NCBI RefSeq assembly: GCF_005938385.1 | Contig: NZ_VCRA01000021.1 | Location: forward strand, 55,236-119,235 | Length of the DNA: 64,000 bases | Reading direction: 5' to 3' | DNA from: Paenibacillus mesophilus | GTDB lineage: Bacteria; Bacillota; Bacilli; Paenibacillales; NBRC-103111 | In this document: positions 51,963 to 60,512 of the stretch, in pieces | Layout: every line of letters starts with the position of its first letter | Numbering within the stretch: position 1 is the stretch's first letter | Program-made: the position numbers and the translations under genes | The notes under the pieces: generated by a model | What the model was told of the DNA's origin: nothing | Seen by the model: the letters and a program-made list of their open reading frames with translations, nothing else | Databases searched by the model: none

Positions 51963-52122
51963 CTAATTGATATGTTTTTGAAAATGGGGAGGTTATGTGA
52001 ATTAGTTTTGAACGTTTGTAAGACTCGATTCGTTCTAATTGATATTTTATATGAAAAAAAGTTAAGTTATGAATTAGAAAACGGCAATAATGCATTGACC
52101 TGATGGTGGTGTGAATTATACA
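51963..52122. promoter_or_regulatory. Divergent control region: direct repeats and promoter of the dehydrogenase gene
   Basis: CTAATTGATAT occurs twice in direct orientation (51963-51973 and 52035-52045), a candidate half-site pair for the GntR-SBP fusion regulator. TTGACC (52095-52100), 16 bases and TATACA (52117-52122) form a promoter for the dehydrogenase gene. No coding region is supported in the gap 51915-52204. Confidence 0.5.
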
Positions 52123-52204
52123 ATGAATTACGAGAGGGAAAATAACAGCATTCGGGCGGCAGACATTTGAAGAAGCAGAGCGCGCCCTCATGGAGGAGAT
52201 CGAT

Positions 52205-53200
52205 GTGAAAGCGGCAAGAAGCTTGGACGGAAAGCTGGAGATCGCGGAAATACCTATGCCCGAGACGACGGACAGTTCCGTGGTTATACAAACCGAATAT
52301 TCCGCGATGAGTACGGGAACCGAACTGATGGTGCTGCGCAAAGGAATCAATGCTTTTCTCGGCTATAGTGCGGTAGGAATTGTCAAGGAAGCCGGCAAAA
52401 ATGTCGATCATGTACGAGTCGGGCAGCGGATCGTTTGCTACGGGGCTCAAACCCATGCCGAATATTTTCATGCCAACCGCAATCATGTTGCGCCGCTTGC
52501 CGATCACGTCGATCCGAAGGAAGCGGCGTTGTCGGGAATCGCGACGATTGCGATGCAGGGACTGCGCCAAGCGGATTTGCGTTTCGGCGAAACCATCGTC
52601 GTCCTTGGCCTCGGCATCGTCGGACAGCTGGCTGCGCAGATCGCGAATGCGGCTGCCTATCGCGTTATTGCGATGGATCTGATGGAATCCCGCTGCGGGA
52701 TGTTGGAGGCGGCCGGACTTCGGGACGTGTGCCGGACTCCGGAACAGGTAAAGGAGCGGGTAGCGGAGGCAACACGGGGGAAAGGTGCGGACTGCGTGCT
52801 CATCTGCGCGAATACAAAGCAGCACCGGCTGATTGACCAGGCGCTTGACTGGATACGCGACAAAGGCAAAATCGTCATCGTCGGCGATACGAATACGGAG
52901 TTCGATCGCAACAAGCTGTTCGCGAAGGAAGCTCAAATTACGATATCGCGCGCCGGCGGTCCGGGTCGCTACGATAAAGCGTACGAGCAGGAAGGGCGCG
53001 ATTACCCGTACGGATACATCCGGTGGACGCTGCAGCGCAATTTGGACGAGTTCGCCCGTCTGCTCGCGTCGGGGCGAATGAATTTGAAGCCGCTGATTAC
53101 CGGCATATACCGACTGGAGCAGTTGGAAGAAGCGTATAAGCAGGCGGAGAACGCCCCGGCGGAAACGATGGGGACGCTGATCCAATTCGGCGAGAAGTGA
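52205..53200 (+). CDS. Zinc-type alcohol/polyol dehydrogenase (MDR superfamily)
   Basis: A 331-residue NAD(P)-dependent dehydrogenase. The GTG at 52205 has GGAGGAG seven bases upstream and is preferred over the ATG at 52190. Residues 1-125 form a GroES-like domain with SAMSTGTELMVLRKGINAFLGYSAVGIV; the usual structural-zinc cysteine cluster is missing. The Rossmann domain follows (VVLGLGIVGQLAAQIANAAAYRVIAMD, GxGxxG). Members of this short, threonine-synthase-like branch oxidise sugars or polyols. The DNA-binding GntR-SBP fusion is divergent and probably controls it. A terminator follows. Confidence 0.88.
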   Translation: MKAARSLDGKLEIAEIPMPETTDSSVVIQTEYSAMSTGTELMVLRKGINAFLGYSAVGIVKEAGKNVDHVRVGQRIVCYGAQTHAEYFHANRNHVAPLADHVDPKEAALSGIATIAMQGLRQADLRFGETIVVLGLGIVGQLAAQIANAAAYRVIAMDLMESRCGMLEAAGLRDVCRTPEQVKERVAEATRGKGADCVLICANTKQHRLIDQALDWIRDKGKIVIVGDTNTEFDRNKLFAKEAQITISRAGGPGRYDKAYEQEGRDYPYGYIRWTLQRNLDEFARLLASGRMNLKPLITGIYRLEQLEEAYKQAENAPAETMGTLIQFGEK

Positions 53201-53237
53201 AGATAAGCTGCGGGCGGCGGAGTGTGCCCGTCCGAAA

Positions 53238-53275
53238 AGTCGGGGTTCCATTGAGGGGACTCCGGCTTTTTCTTA
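53238..53275 (+). terminator. Rho-independent terminator of the dehydrogenase gene
   Basis: A 12-bp stem with G-U pairs (AGTCGGGGTTCC with GGGACTCCGGCT) and a 6- to 7-base loop is followed by a T run. Confidence 0.75.
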
Positions 53276-53419
53276 TGCAAATGTACCTTATTTGTCGTTG
53301 AACTGCAGCAATGTGCAAAAAGATCGGGAGAAACGTACAAATCCATCCGCCCGAAACCGTGGTAGTCTGAATTGGAGTGCATGCTAGCATAAGCCTATGC
53401 CTATGCCGCCGCCTTGCGT

Positions 53420-54304
53420 TCAATCCGTTTCGATCCGGTGATCGACGATCCTGTACCGGTCTTCCACCGTAATGTGGCGGGCGCGTTTCGCCCTTTGCCT
53501 ATATTCGAGCGGGGACAATCGCTCCCTTCGCGAGAAGAAGCGGCTCAAATAATGGACGCTGCCGAATCCGACGCGTTCCGCGATTTCCGTGACGCTCCAG
53601 TCGGTGGCGACGAGCAGCTCCTTCACCTGCTTGAGTCTTAACTCGTTGACATATTGGATCGGCGATAAGCCGTAGCTTTTGCGGAACGAGCCGCAGAGTC
53701 GGGTGACGCTCGAATGAAACGTATTCGCGAGTCCGGTTAGCGTAAGCGGTTCGGTGTAACGCGCTTCGATATAGGCGGCGATGGCGGCCGGATAGTCGCC
53801 TTCTGCGCCTTCGATGTCCGTTTCGGGCAATCCGGGCGGGGAAAGCCGTTTGTTTTTCTCCCCTGCCGCTTCGTAAATGCGGATCAGCCCGAGCAGCAGC
53901 TCGATGGACCGGACCGTTATCATTTCCTTGAACAGCGTCTTCCCGGCGATCGCTTCTTCGACCATCCGCTCGAGAGCCGGCTTCATGCCTGATCCGCGTG
54001 CGTTGAAGCAGAACGGAATGCAGCGCAGCGCCGCTTCCAGCCCGGCGTCAGCCGTATAAAACTTCCATTCCAGCGTTCGGAGCGGCATAACGGGGTCGGA
54101 TGCAATTTCGTGGCATACGCCCGGCGGTATGAAATGGACGTCGTCGCAGCAGGCTTCACGCTTCTCGCCATTCACGGTAAGAAGACCGCACCCGCCGGTC
54201 ACGACGAGAACGTGGTAAAAGTTATGGCTATGGTTGCGCACGTAGTTTTCCTCGTCGTACACATACCGGGCAACGGACAAGATTCGGGTCGAATCGAGCT
54301 TCAC
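53420..54304 (-). CDS. AraC-family transcriptional regulator
   Basis: A 294-residue regulator with N-terminal cupin-type sensor (YVRNHSHNFYHVLVVTGGCGLLTVNGEKREACCDDVHFIPPGVCHEI) and C-terminal AraC HTH domain at about 190-285 (LANTFHSSVTRLCGSFRKSYGLSPIQYVNELRLKQVKELLVATDWSVTEIAERVGFGSVHYLSRFF). The GTG at 54304 has GGGAGGAA seven bases upstream and is preferred. The ATG at 54343 has no ribosome-binding site, and a TATAAT that may be the -10 box lies only a few bases before it (54354-54349). The long frame upstream of that is antisense to the kinase gene. It is divergent from that kinase gene, which it may control. Confidence 0.88.
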   Translation of the reverse strand: MKLDSTRILSVARYVYDEENYVRNHSHNFYHVLVVTGGCGLLTVNGEKREACCDDVHFIPPGVCHEIASDPVMPLRTLEWKFYTADAGLEAALRCIPFCFNARGSGMKPALERMVEEAIAGKTLFKEMITVRSIELLLGLIRIYEAAGEKNKRLSPPGLPETDIEGAEGDYPAAIAAYIEARYTEPLTLTGLANTFHSSVTRLCGSFRKSYGLSPIQYVNELRLKQVKELLVATDWSVTEIAERVGFGSVHYLSRFFSRRERLSPLEYRQRAKRARHITVEDRYRIVDHRIETD

Positions 54305-54373
54305 GCGAGTTCCTCCCGGACGAATTCGTTCTGCTACCAGCATACCACAATTATACGGAGGGGGTTCGTTTTC

Positions 54374-55405
54374 ATGGATCAGCAGGAACTTGATCGGCAA
54401 GAGGTTATGCAAGCATTGGAATATTATGGAATGAAGCCTGACGAGCCGATCACCGCTTTGACAGGGGGGACGGCCAACCGGAACTACATCGTCCGGTCGA
54501 ACGGACAGGTACGAATATTGCGGAGACGAAGCGCCAAATACAGCGGTGACAATTGGATTGACTATGAGGAGCAGTACTTGCTTCATTTGGGAGCGAAAGG
54601 GATTCCGGTTCCCGTGCCTTTGCCGACCGCGCAAGGCTTCCGCCGCTGTACGGCCGGAACGGGCACGTATCAGTTGTTCCCTTATATGGCCGGGGAGACC
54701 TACGATCCCTACGATCCGGAGCAGCTCGCGGCTGCGGGTGATTTCCTCGGTACGGTGCACCGGGCGGCCGAAGATTTCCGTACGGATTGCGTCAAATCGC
54801 TGCCGCGGTATGACGATCCGGCTGTTATTTCGGAGGCGTTGGACAAAGTGCATCGCGAACGCCGCGATTTGTCTTATCCTGAGCGCCGCACGCTCGAATT
54901 GATGATTGCCTTCTCGGATCGGATCAAGGAACGGCTGTCCGACGAAGTGTACCGCGGTCTTCCGCATGCGGTCATCCACGGCGACTACCATCCTGCCAAC
55001 GTAGCGTATCGGAATGGCCGCATATGCGCCCTGTACGATTTCGATTGGATCAGCCTCCAGCCCCGGGTGCGCGATGTCGCCGATCTGATCATATATTTCG
55101 CGGCGCTTCGTCCCGAGCCGTTGGACGGCGGCAGCATTTATTCGCTCATTCAAGGCTGTACGTTCGATATGGACAGGGCGGCCGCCGCGCTTCATCCTTA
55201 CGTCCGGAGCTTCGGGGCTCCGTTAACCGCAGGAGAAGTCTCCGCACTCCCCGACTTCATGGCAGCCCGCCTCCTGCACAGCCGGGTACAGGCGCTAGCG
55301 AAAGTTCCGCCGGAGAGGGCGATCGAAGTGCTTGTCGGAGCCATCGAGCCTGCGCTGATCTGGATCGAGCAGCATCGAAACGAGCTTGCGGAACGGATCG
55401 GCTGA
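54374..55405 (+). CDS. Phosphotransferase, APH/choline-kinase-like family
   Basis: A 343-residue kinase-fold enzyme. ATG at 54374 with ACGGAGGGGG upstream. The N-lobe has GGTANRNYIVRSNGQVRILRR; the catalytic loop is VIHGDYHPANVAY at about residues 202-214, followed by the metal-binding LYDFDWISLQPRVRDVADL. This organisation is that of homoserine-kinase-like and CotS-like APH-family proteins. The phosphate acceptor is unknown. It is a single gene divergent from an AraC regulator and convergent with a QueA-like gene. Confidence 0.85.
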   Translation: MDQQELDRQEVMQALEYYGMKPDEPITALTGGTANRNYIVRSNGQVRILRRRSAKYSGDNWIDYEEQYLLHLGAKGIPVPVPLPTAQGFRRCTAGTGTYQLFPYMAGETYDPYDPEQLAAAGDFLGTVHRAAEDFRTDCVKSLPRYDDPAVISEALDKVHRERRDLSYPERRTLELMIAFSDRIKERLSDEVYRGLPHAVIHGDYHPANVAYRNGRICALYDFDWISLQPRVRDVADLIIYFAALRPEPLDGGSIYSLIQGCTFDMDRAAAALHPYVRSFGAPLTAGEVSALPDFMAARLLHSRVQALAKVPPERAIEVLVGAIEPALIWIEQHRNELAERIG

Positions 55406-55424
55406 TCTTTGAACCAAATCGACC

Positions 55425-56486
55425 TTACAGGATCAAGTGAACGTCGCCGAATTCGTGCCACAAATAATGTTCCCGGATCGCCTCGTCGTAGGCATACCGC
55501 AGCGAGCTTATTCCTACGAAAGCGGACAGCATATGCAAATGGCTCGCTTCCGGCTCATGAAGACCGCTGATCAGGCCGTCCGCCACACGCAGCGGAACCG
55601 TTTCGTCGATATACAGCCGGGTACAGTCCGAGCCCGGACGTACGAAGCCGTCTCCGGCAGCGGCGGATTCAAGGCAGCGGACGACAGTCGTTCCGACGGC
55701 GATGATGCGTCCTCCGTCCCGTTTCGCTTCGTTGATCGTGTCCGCAGCGCGGGCGGAGACGGCGTAATATTCGGCGTTATGCGCCGGATCGAGGCGCGAT
55801 CCGTACAAGTAGGACAAGCTTGTGTGAAGCTGTACGTAAGCGATGCGTATATGTCTCTGCTGCAGGCTGAACATCATTTCCCACGTAAACGCGCGTCCGG
55901 CGGACGGCATTTCCACCGAGCCCGGAACGGTGCCATACACCGTCTGGTAGTAGTCCAACTCCCACGGCTTCTCCGAATATTCGTAGCGAACCGGCTCTCC
56001 GAGCGCATATATTTCGCCCATCAGTTCATTGCCTTCCCGGTTAAACTTCAGCGTGACGAACGGCGAAGACGGACACAGCTCCACATCGGCGTGCAGGGAA
56101 GGGGAGAAGCGAAGCATATCTCCGCTGCTCGCTTCCGCTGCCGACGGCATACCTTTCCTCTCGTCCGGCCGAAGCAGCAAAGCGTCCCATGCCGATTCTC
56201 CGTTTCGTCTCGCCAACCGGACTTCGAGCGAGCCGAGGAACAACTCCCCGCTGAACCGCCGCGCTTGCAGGGATGCGGGAATCGTCCGGCTCTCGTTAAG
56301 CACGAGACAGTCTCCCGGCCGCAAGAAGTCGGCCAGCCGGTGAAAGCTGGAATGGTTGACCGTCCCGTCGGCACGGTTCTGAACGAGGAGTCTGACGCGG
56401 TCTCTCCGCAAGCCCCGTCTTTCCGGCGGAGCCCCGGCATTGCGGTCGGACGGCAATTCGAATGTGAACGCGGATTCCGCTTCCAT
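55425..56486 (-). CDS. QueA-like S-adenosylmethionine:tRNA ribosyltransferase-isomerase
   Basis: A 353-residue protein of the QueA family, which adds the epoxycyclopentanediol moiety from SAM to pre-queuosine in tRNA. Family segments seen are FELPSDRNA near the start, RLLVQNRADGTVNHSSFHRLADFLRPGDCLVLNESRTIPASL, FSLQQRHIRIAYVQLHTSLSYL (the VTLHVGxGTF-like region is altered here), and GGRIIAVGTTVVRCLESAA. Because the central GAGTF-like part is changed and tgt or yajC are not adjacent, it may be a paralogue with another task. ATG at 56486 is used; a GTG at 56495 is equally possible. It follows the SDR gene by 30 bases. Confidence 0.8.
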   Translation of the reverse strand: MEAESAFTFELPSDRNAGAPPERRGLRRDRVRLLVQNRADGTVNHSSFHRLADFLRPGDCLVLNESRTIPASLQARRFSGELFLGSLEVRLARRNGESAWDALLLRPDERKGMPSAAEASSGDMLRFSPSLHADVELCPSSPFVTLKFNREGNELMGEIYALGEPVRYEYSEKPWELDYYQTVYGTVPGSVEMPSAGRAFTWEMMFSLQQRHIRIAYVQLHTSLSYLYGSRLDPAHNAEYYAVSARAADTINEAKRDGGRIIAVGTTVVRCLESAAAGDGFVRPGSDCTRLYIDETVPLRVADGLISGLHEPEASHLHMLSAFVGISSLRYAYDEAIREHYLWHEFGDVHLIL

Positions 56487-56516
56487 GGCTTTCACCTTTT
56501 TCCTTTCTATTCTTTT

Positions 56517-57269
56517 CTATTCGGCGCCGTTGTCGGCCGCTGCCGTTTGTGCCGCGGCATAGGACTGCGCTTCGAAGCGCCGGCCGTTAATCTCCTGAGC
56601 CTCATCGGAAGCCAAATACAGAAACACGCCGACCAAATCGTTCGGATCGGCCAACTCATAATCGCAGTCCGGTACGGCCAAGGCGTGCATCTCCGTGTCC
56701 ATTTCCCCGGGATCGACCATATTGACTCTCACGCCGCTGCCGTCGACTTCCGCCGCCCATGTCTCGGTCATGCCTTCCACCGCGAACTTGGAAATGCCGT
56801 AAGCCCCCCAGCCGGAATAACCGACGTTCCCGGCCTCCGATGTCACGTTGATGACCGAACCGGCTCCGTGCCGAAGCATGCCCGCAATGACGCGCCGCGT
56901 AACGAGAAAAGTTCCGACCGCGTTGACCCGCAGCACCTCCCCGAAGTCGTCCTCCGGATAATCGAGCAGAAGCGGCATCGGACTCGGTCCGAGCATGGAG
57001 GCATTGTTGATCAGGACGTCGATGCGTCCGAACTGCGACTCCGTCAGAGCGACGAAACGTTCAACGTCCCGCGATGAGCGAATATCCGCCGTCACGGTCA
57101 ATACGGATGCGGCTCCGGATGACTCGGCTTCGCGCTTGACCGCCTCCAATCCGCTTTCACCTCTGGCGCATAGTGCAAGCTTTGCCCCTTTCTTGGCAAA
57201 TGCCAGTGCCAACGCCTTGCCGAGCCCTTTCGTTGCACCCGTGATCATCACCACTTGCGATTCGTTCAT
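56517..57269 (-). CDS. Short-chain dehydrogenase/reductase (SDR)
   Basis: A 250-residue classical SDR. The cofactor motif TGATKGLG is at residues 10-17, NNAS at about 86-89, and the catalytic YGISK with upstream serine at about 150-158 (NVTSEAGNVGYSGWGAYGISKFAVEG). ATG at 57269 has GGAGG six bases upstream, better than the ATG at 57275 that touches it. It oxidises or reduces a small alcohol or ketone with NAD(P). It is the first gene of a two-gene unit with the QueA-like gene. A tandem repeat TAAACTTTA x2 lies at 57291-57308 directly upstream. Confidence 0.9.
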   Translation of the reverse strand: MNESQVVMITGATKGLGKALALAFAKKGAKLALCARGESGLEAVKREAESSGAASVLTVTADIRSSRDVERFVALTESQFGRIDVLINNASMLGPSPMPLLLDYPEDDFGEVLRVNAVGTFLVTRRVIAGMLRHGAGSVINVTSEAGNVGYSGWGAYGISKFAVEGMTETWAAEVDGSGVRVNMVDPGEMDTEMHALAVPDCDYELADPNDLVGVFLYLASDEAQEINGRRFEAQSYAAAQTAAADNGAE

Positions 57270-57290
57270 ATCCATCCTCCGTTCATTAAA

Positions 57291-57308
57291 TAAACTTTAT
57301 AAACTTTA
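57291..57308. promoter_or_regulatory. Tandem 9-bp repeat upstream of the SDR gene
   Basis: TAAACTTTA occurs twice without gap (57291-57299 and 57300-57308), 22 bases upstream of the SDR start. It could be an operator or part of an A/T-rich promoter. The remaining A/T-rich gap to the sigma-factor gene at 57526 shows no gene. Confidence 0.4.
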
Positions 57309-57525
57309 ATGTATGTTAAGTATTGGTTTTATTATATGCACGGTTTCATATGAAATCAATACCATTTAATAATTATTTTAAATAAATGGGTCGATACAGT
57401 AAATTATTTACATTGCGAACGTATGTGCGATATTATGGAAGGACTAAGAAATAATAGCAGCGGTCTAAAAAGCAGGAACGGAACTTTTTGCGATGTTAAC
57501 GGCTCCTTATAGTGGGAGGGATGGT

Positions 57526-59430
57526 ATGACCGCGGAATTGATCGCCAGGATGTCCAAAGAGGACGCCGGTCGTTTGGAGAAAGAACAGGTATTCGAGGAG
57601 TTGGTCGTGCGGTATCAGGATATGGCTTATGGACTGGCTTATTCGATGCTCGGGGACGCGCATTTGGCGCAAGATGCCGCTCAAGAAGCTTTCTTGACCG
57701 TATGGCGGGAGCTGGATCAGCTGAGGGAGCCGGAGGCATTCCCCGGGTGGTTCCGCCGAATCGTGATGAACCAAGTTCACCGGTTGACGCGCAGAAAAAA
57801 ACTGCACACGGTCGTGCTGGAGGACACGGTTCAAGCGATGGACGCCGAGGCCGATCCGGAGCAGGCGGCCGAACGAAACGACATGGCCGGGCAAGTCCGC
57901 CTTGCCGTCGCCGAGCTGCCGGATGCGGAGCGGCATATGGTGGTGCTGTTTTACATAAGCGATCTGTCGTACCAGTCGATAGCGGATATGATGGAAGTGC
58001 CTGTTGCGACGGTCAAGAAGAAGCTGTATAACGCCAGGCAGAAGCTGGGTGAACGGCTGCTCCTGCTCGTGAAGGACCAGCTGCATCCGCTGAAGCCGTC
58101 GCGGGACGACAAGTTCCGCAATATCGTAAGGCAGCTCGTGGCGACAGGCTGTTCGTCCAAGCAAAAAAGGAACCAGCTGGAGATCACCTTGGAAAGCAAC
58201 GGGGGCTACGTATCCACCCCGCACTTCTACAAAGTGCCGCTGCGCGTATCGGTAACCGCCAAAACCGACTCGACCAATTTGAGACTGCGTTTTGCGAAGA
58301 GCGAAGTGATTTTGAACTGGGGGCCGAATCCGGATGAGCTTCGCTGGGTCGATCCGGCAACGGGTACACCGCAAGGAATTCCCGGACAAGGGCGCATACC
58401 TCTCGATGAATGGGTGAAGGTTGACTGGATTATCGAAGCGTCGTATGCGGTGCTGCTCGTGAATGGGGAAGAGCGGTTTCGTTCCGAGGGCGAATACGGC
58501 CATCTCGCGGGCCAAATCGGCGTCGGGGCGGCCAATCGGTCCAAAGTGACGGTGAAATCGTTCGAAGTTCAAGGCGACACATGTGACAACGGGTATCCGA
58601 TCGTCGCTCCTCCCCGGTATGAATGTGACGGGGCGATGATCCATGTCGGCTGGGATAAGCATGATCGGGCCGTTCAATGGTTTGTGGAGCATATGGGCTG
58701 GAGCCTTGTCGGCGACGGCGCCAAACGGCAAACGAACGATACGCAGGACGAGCGCATGACGGCGCTAGGCATTCCGCGATTCGGGATCATTTGGATCAAA
58801 TCGGCCAAGGTCGACAATCCGCAGCATCACCTTTACGCACAATCGGGAATGACCGATCCCCATCTGCGGCTCTGCTTCAACACGAGAGATATTGTTCATG
58901 CTCATGAGCTGTTCCGCATGAAGCAAGTCCGGATTACCGAACTGTATCGCGGGCCCGGCGGCAAAATGTACTTCGATTTTTGGGCGACGGACGAGAGCAT
59001 TCGGTTGACCGCTTGCGGAGACGAGCGGAACACCCGGGATGAATGCCTGTTCTCTCCGTGCGAGTGGCATCGGATCGGCGTGACGGACTTGAGCCGTTCC
59101 GTGTCGTGGTACCGGCAATTTCTCGGCTTCGAGGTCATCGAGGAGTTCCGTGAAGAAGGCTGGATCTTGATGGCGTCGCGGACATCGTTCTATTCGGTCG
59201 GTTTCTCGGAAATCTGGCTGGAGCAGCTGCCGGCGAACGCTAGTACCGATCCGTCCGATTATCCGGTGAGACCTTACTTTCACTTGCGCAAGCTGCTGGA
59301 GGAATACGACCGTCTTGTTCAGGGCGGCGTAACCGTATCCGCTATTGCAGGAAAACCGCCGATCGAAGGATACTCGATGTTCCATTTCTACGATCCCGAC
59401 GGCAACCGGTTCAATGTATGGTATTACTAA
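57526..59430 (+). CDS. ECF sigma factor fused to a beta-sandwich and two glyoxalase-fold (VOC) domains
   Basis: A 634-residue protein. ATG at 57526 follows GTGGGAGGGATGGT. Residues about 18-90 are sigma-70 region 2 (VVRYQDMAYGLAYSMLGDAHLAQDAAQEAFLTVWRELDQLREPEAFPGWFRRIV); residues about 115-170 are region 4 (LPDAERHMVVLFYISDLSYQSIADMMEVPVATVKKKLYNARQKL). Residues about 205-365 look like a jelly-roll domain (DEWVKVDWIIEASYAVLLVNGEERF). Two VOC domains follow at about 370-490 and 510-634 (EWHRIGVTDLSRSVSWYRQFLGFEVIEEF; FHFYDPDGNRFNVWYY). Ordinary ECF factors are about 180 residues. The C-terminus may sense a small molecule in place of an anti-sigma factor. A GyrI-like gene follows. Confidence 0.85.
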   Translation: MTAELIARMSKEDAGRLEKEQVFEELVVRYQDMAYGLAYSMLGDAHLAQDAAQEAFLTVWRELDQLREPEAFPGWFRRIVMNQVHRLTRRKKLHTVVLEDTVQAMDAEADPEQAAERNDMAGQVRLAVAELPDAERHMVVLFYISDLSYQSIADMMEVPVATVKKKLYNARQKLGERLLLLVKDQLHPLKPSRDDKFRNIVRQLVATGCSSKQKRNQLEITLESNGGYVSTPHFYKVPLRVSVTAKTDSTNLRLRFAKSEVILNWGPNPDELRWVDPATGTPQGIPGQGRIPLDEWVKVDWIIEASYAVLLVNGEERFRSEGEYGHLAGQIGVGAANRSKVTVKSFEVQGDTCDNGYPIVAPPRYECDGAMIHVGWDKHDRAVQWFVEHMGWSLVGDGAKRQTNDTQDERMTALGIPRFGIIWIKSAKVDNPQHHLYAQSGMTDPHLRLCFNTRDIVHAHELFRMKQVRITELYRGPGGKMYFDFWATDESIRLTACGDERNTRDECLFSPCEWHRIGVTDLSRSVSWYRQFLGFEVIEEFREEGWILMASRTSFYSVGFSEIWLEQLPANASTDPSDYPVRPYFHLRKLLEEYDRLVQGGVTVSAIAGKPPIEGYSMFHFYDPDGNRFNVWYY

Positions 59431-59451
59431 TCCGACTCGGAGGCGATGCAA

Positions 59452-59910
59452 ATGAGTGAGAGTGAAGCGGTTAAGGTAAACATAGACGAGTTTATGCAGG
59501 TGCGTTTCGAGAGGCGGGAGGCGGTTAGCGTCGTAGGCGTCAAAGGCGGCGGGCCGGACGATGAGAATAGACTTTTCGACGAAATAAAAGCAAGAGGCGA
59601 CGAAATTGCGCATAAGAAAAATCTGAATCATTATCTCGTCATTATCCCGAACGGATTAATAATCGCGCACGAGGTGACGGAATCCGACGGACCGATTCCG
59701 GAAGGCATGGTCGGCTTTACGATTCCTGCGGACGAATACGCAGTCTGCCGGTTCGAGGAGAGGTACATAGGGAGCTTCTGGGGGCACATATGCAAGGAGC
59801 CCGTAAAGAGCAAATATAACTTGAATTTTACGAAACCGAGATTCGAAATTTTCGCGGAGCATCTTCAGCCTCAGGGCGTAACCGAAATCTATATACCGAC
59901 GAACGGGTAA
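59452..59910 (+). CDS. GyrI-like small-molecule-binding domain protein
   Basis: A 152-residue cytoplasmic protein of the GyrI-like/AraC effector-binding fold. Typical segments are QVRFERREAVSVVGVKGGG at the start, VTESDGPIPEGMVGFTIPADEYAVCRFE in the middle and KPRFEIFAEHLQPQGVTEIYIPTNG at the end. ATG at 59452 is preferred because GGAGG lies eight bases upstream. It starts 21 bases after the sigma-VOC fusion and is probably its partner in sensing a hydrophobic or toxic small molecule; the ligand is unknown. Confidence 0.82.
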   Translation: MSESEAVKVNIDEFMQVRFERREAVSVVGVKGGGPDDENRLFDEIKARGDEIAHKKNLNHYLVIIPNGLIIAHEVTESDGPIPEGMVGFTIPADEYAVCRFEERYIGSFWGHICKEPVKSKYNLNFTKPRFEIFAEHLQPQGVTEIYIPTNG

Positions 59911-59963
59911 GAATACGAGAACCGCAAAAGTGCTGCCAGCAAATAGAAGAGGCGGAATATGAG

Positions 59964-60329
59964 ATGAGCGAACAAACCGTACAATCGTTAATTGAACATC
60001 GGGTTGCCGAAATTTATGTGAGGGTTAAAGATTATCCTAAGGCCGAGCATTTTTACAAAAACGTCCTGGGACTGCCACTGAGCTGGGGGAATGGTACGTG
60101 TATTGGCTATTTTGACATGCAGGGCGTCGGTATTCTTTTACTGCAAGCAGATGAAGACCATCGTATTACGGAAGCCGCTTTCAGTATAGCGACCAAGGAC
60201 ATTCATGCCGCGTACGAGCATATGGCCAAGGAAGGCGCAGCCGTCGGCGATATTAAAACGTACGGTGAGGCCAAAGGATTCCATGTCGCCGATCCGGAAG
60301 GAAATCTGATAACGATTCTGCAAAGATAA
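59964..60329 (+). CDS. Glyoxalase/VOC-family protein
   Basis: A 121-residue single-domain VOC protein (VAEIYVRVKDYPKAEHFYKNVLGLPLSW, later HVADPEGNLITILQ). Two halves of the fold form the usual beta-alpha-beta-beta-beta pattern. Metal ligands for a true lyase cannot be assigned with certainty. It is third in the operon after the sigma-VOC fusion and the GyrI-like protein, giving three ligand-binding folds in one unit. A terminator follows. Confidence 0.85.
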   Translation: MSEQTVQSLIEHRVAEIYVRVKDYPKAEHFYKNVLGLPLSWGNGTCIGYFDMQGVGILLLQADEDHRITEAAFSIATKDIHAAYEHMAKEGAAVGDIKTYGEAKGFHVADPEGNLITILQR

Positions 60330-60367
60330 GTTGTCGGTATCCGGTAAAATTGCAACCGTTCGACCAG

Positions 60368-60394
60368 GCTGCCGGTGCGTCCGGCAGTCTTTTT
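60368..60394 (+). terminator. Rho-independent terminator of the sigma-VOC operon
   Basis: GCTGCCGG pairs with CCGGCAGT (one G-U) around a 5-base loop, followed by CTTTTT. Confidence 0.8.
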
Positions 60395-60512
60395 CCGCTT
60401 GCCGCAAAAGGAATTTGCAGGTTGTATAGGGAATTCACATAAAAACTTGTTCAAAACGGATCGGCGGACGGCATCGAACTTCATGAGGCAAGAAGAGACG
60501 CAGGAGGAAGGC

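Noticed and set aside
54305..55195. N-terminal extension of the AraC frame to 591 codons
   Set aside because: It is antisense to the phosphotransferase gene at 54374; GGGAGGAA before the GTG at 54304 gives a normal AraC length.
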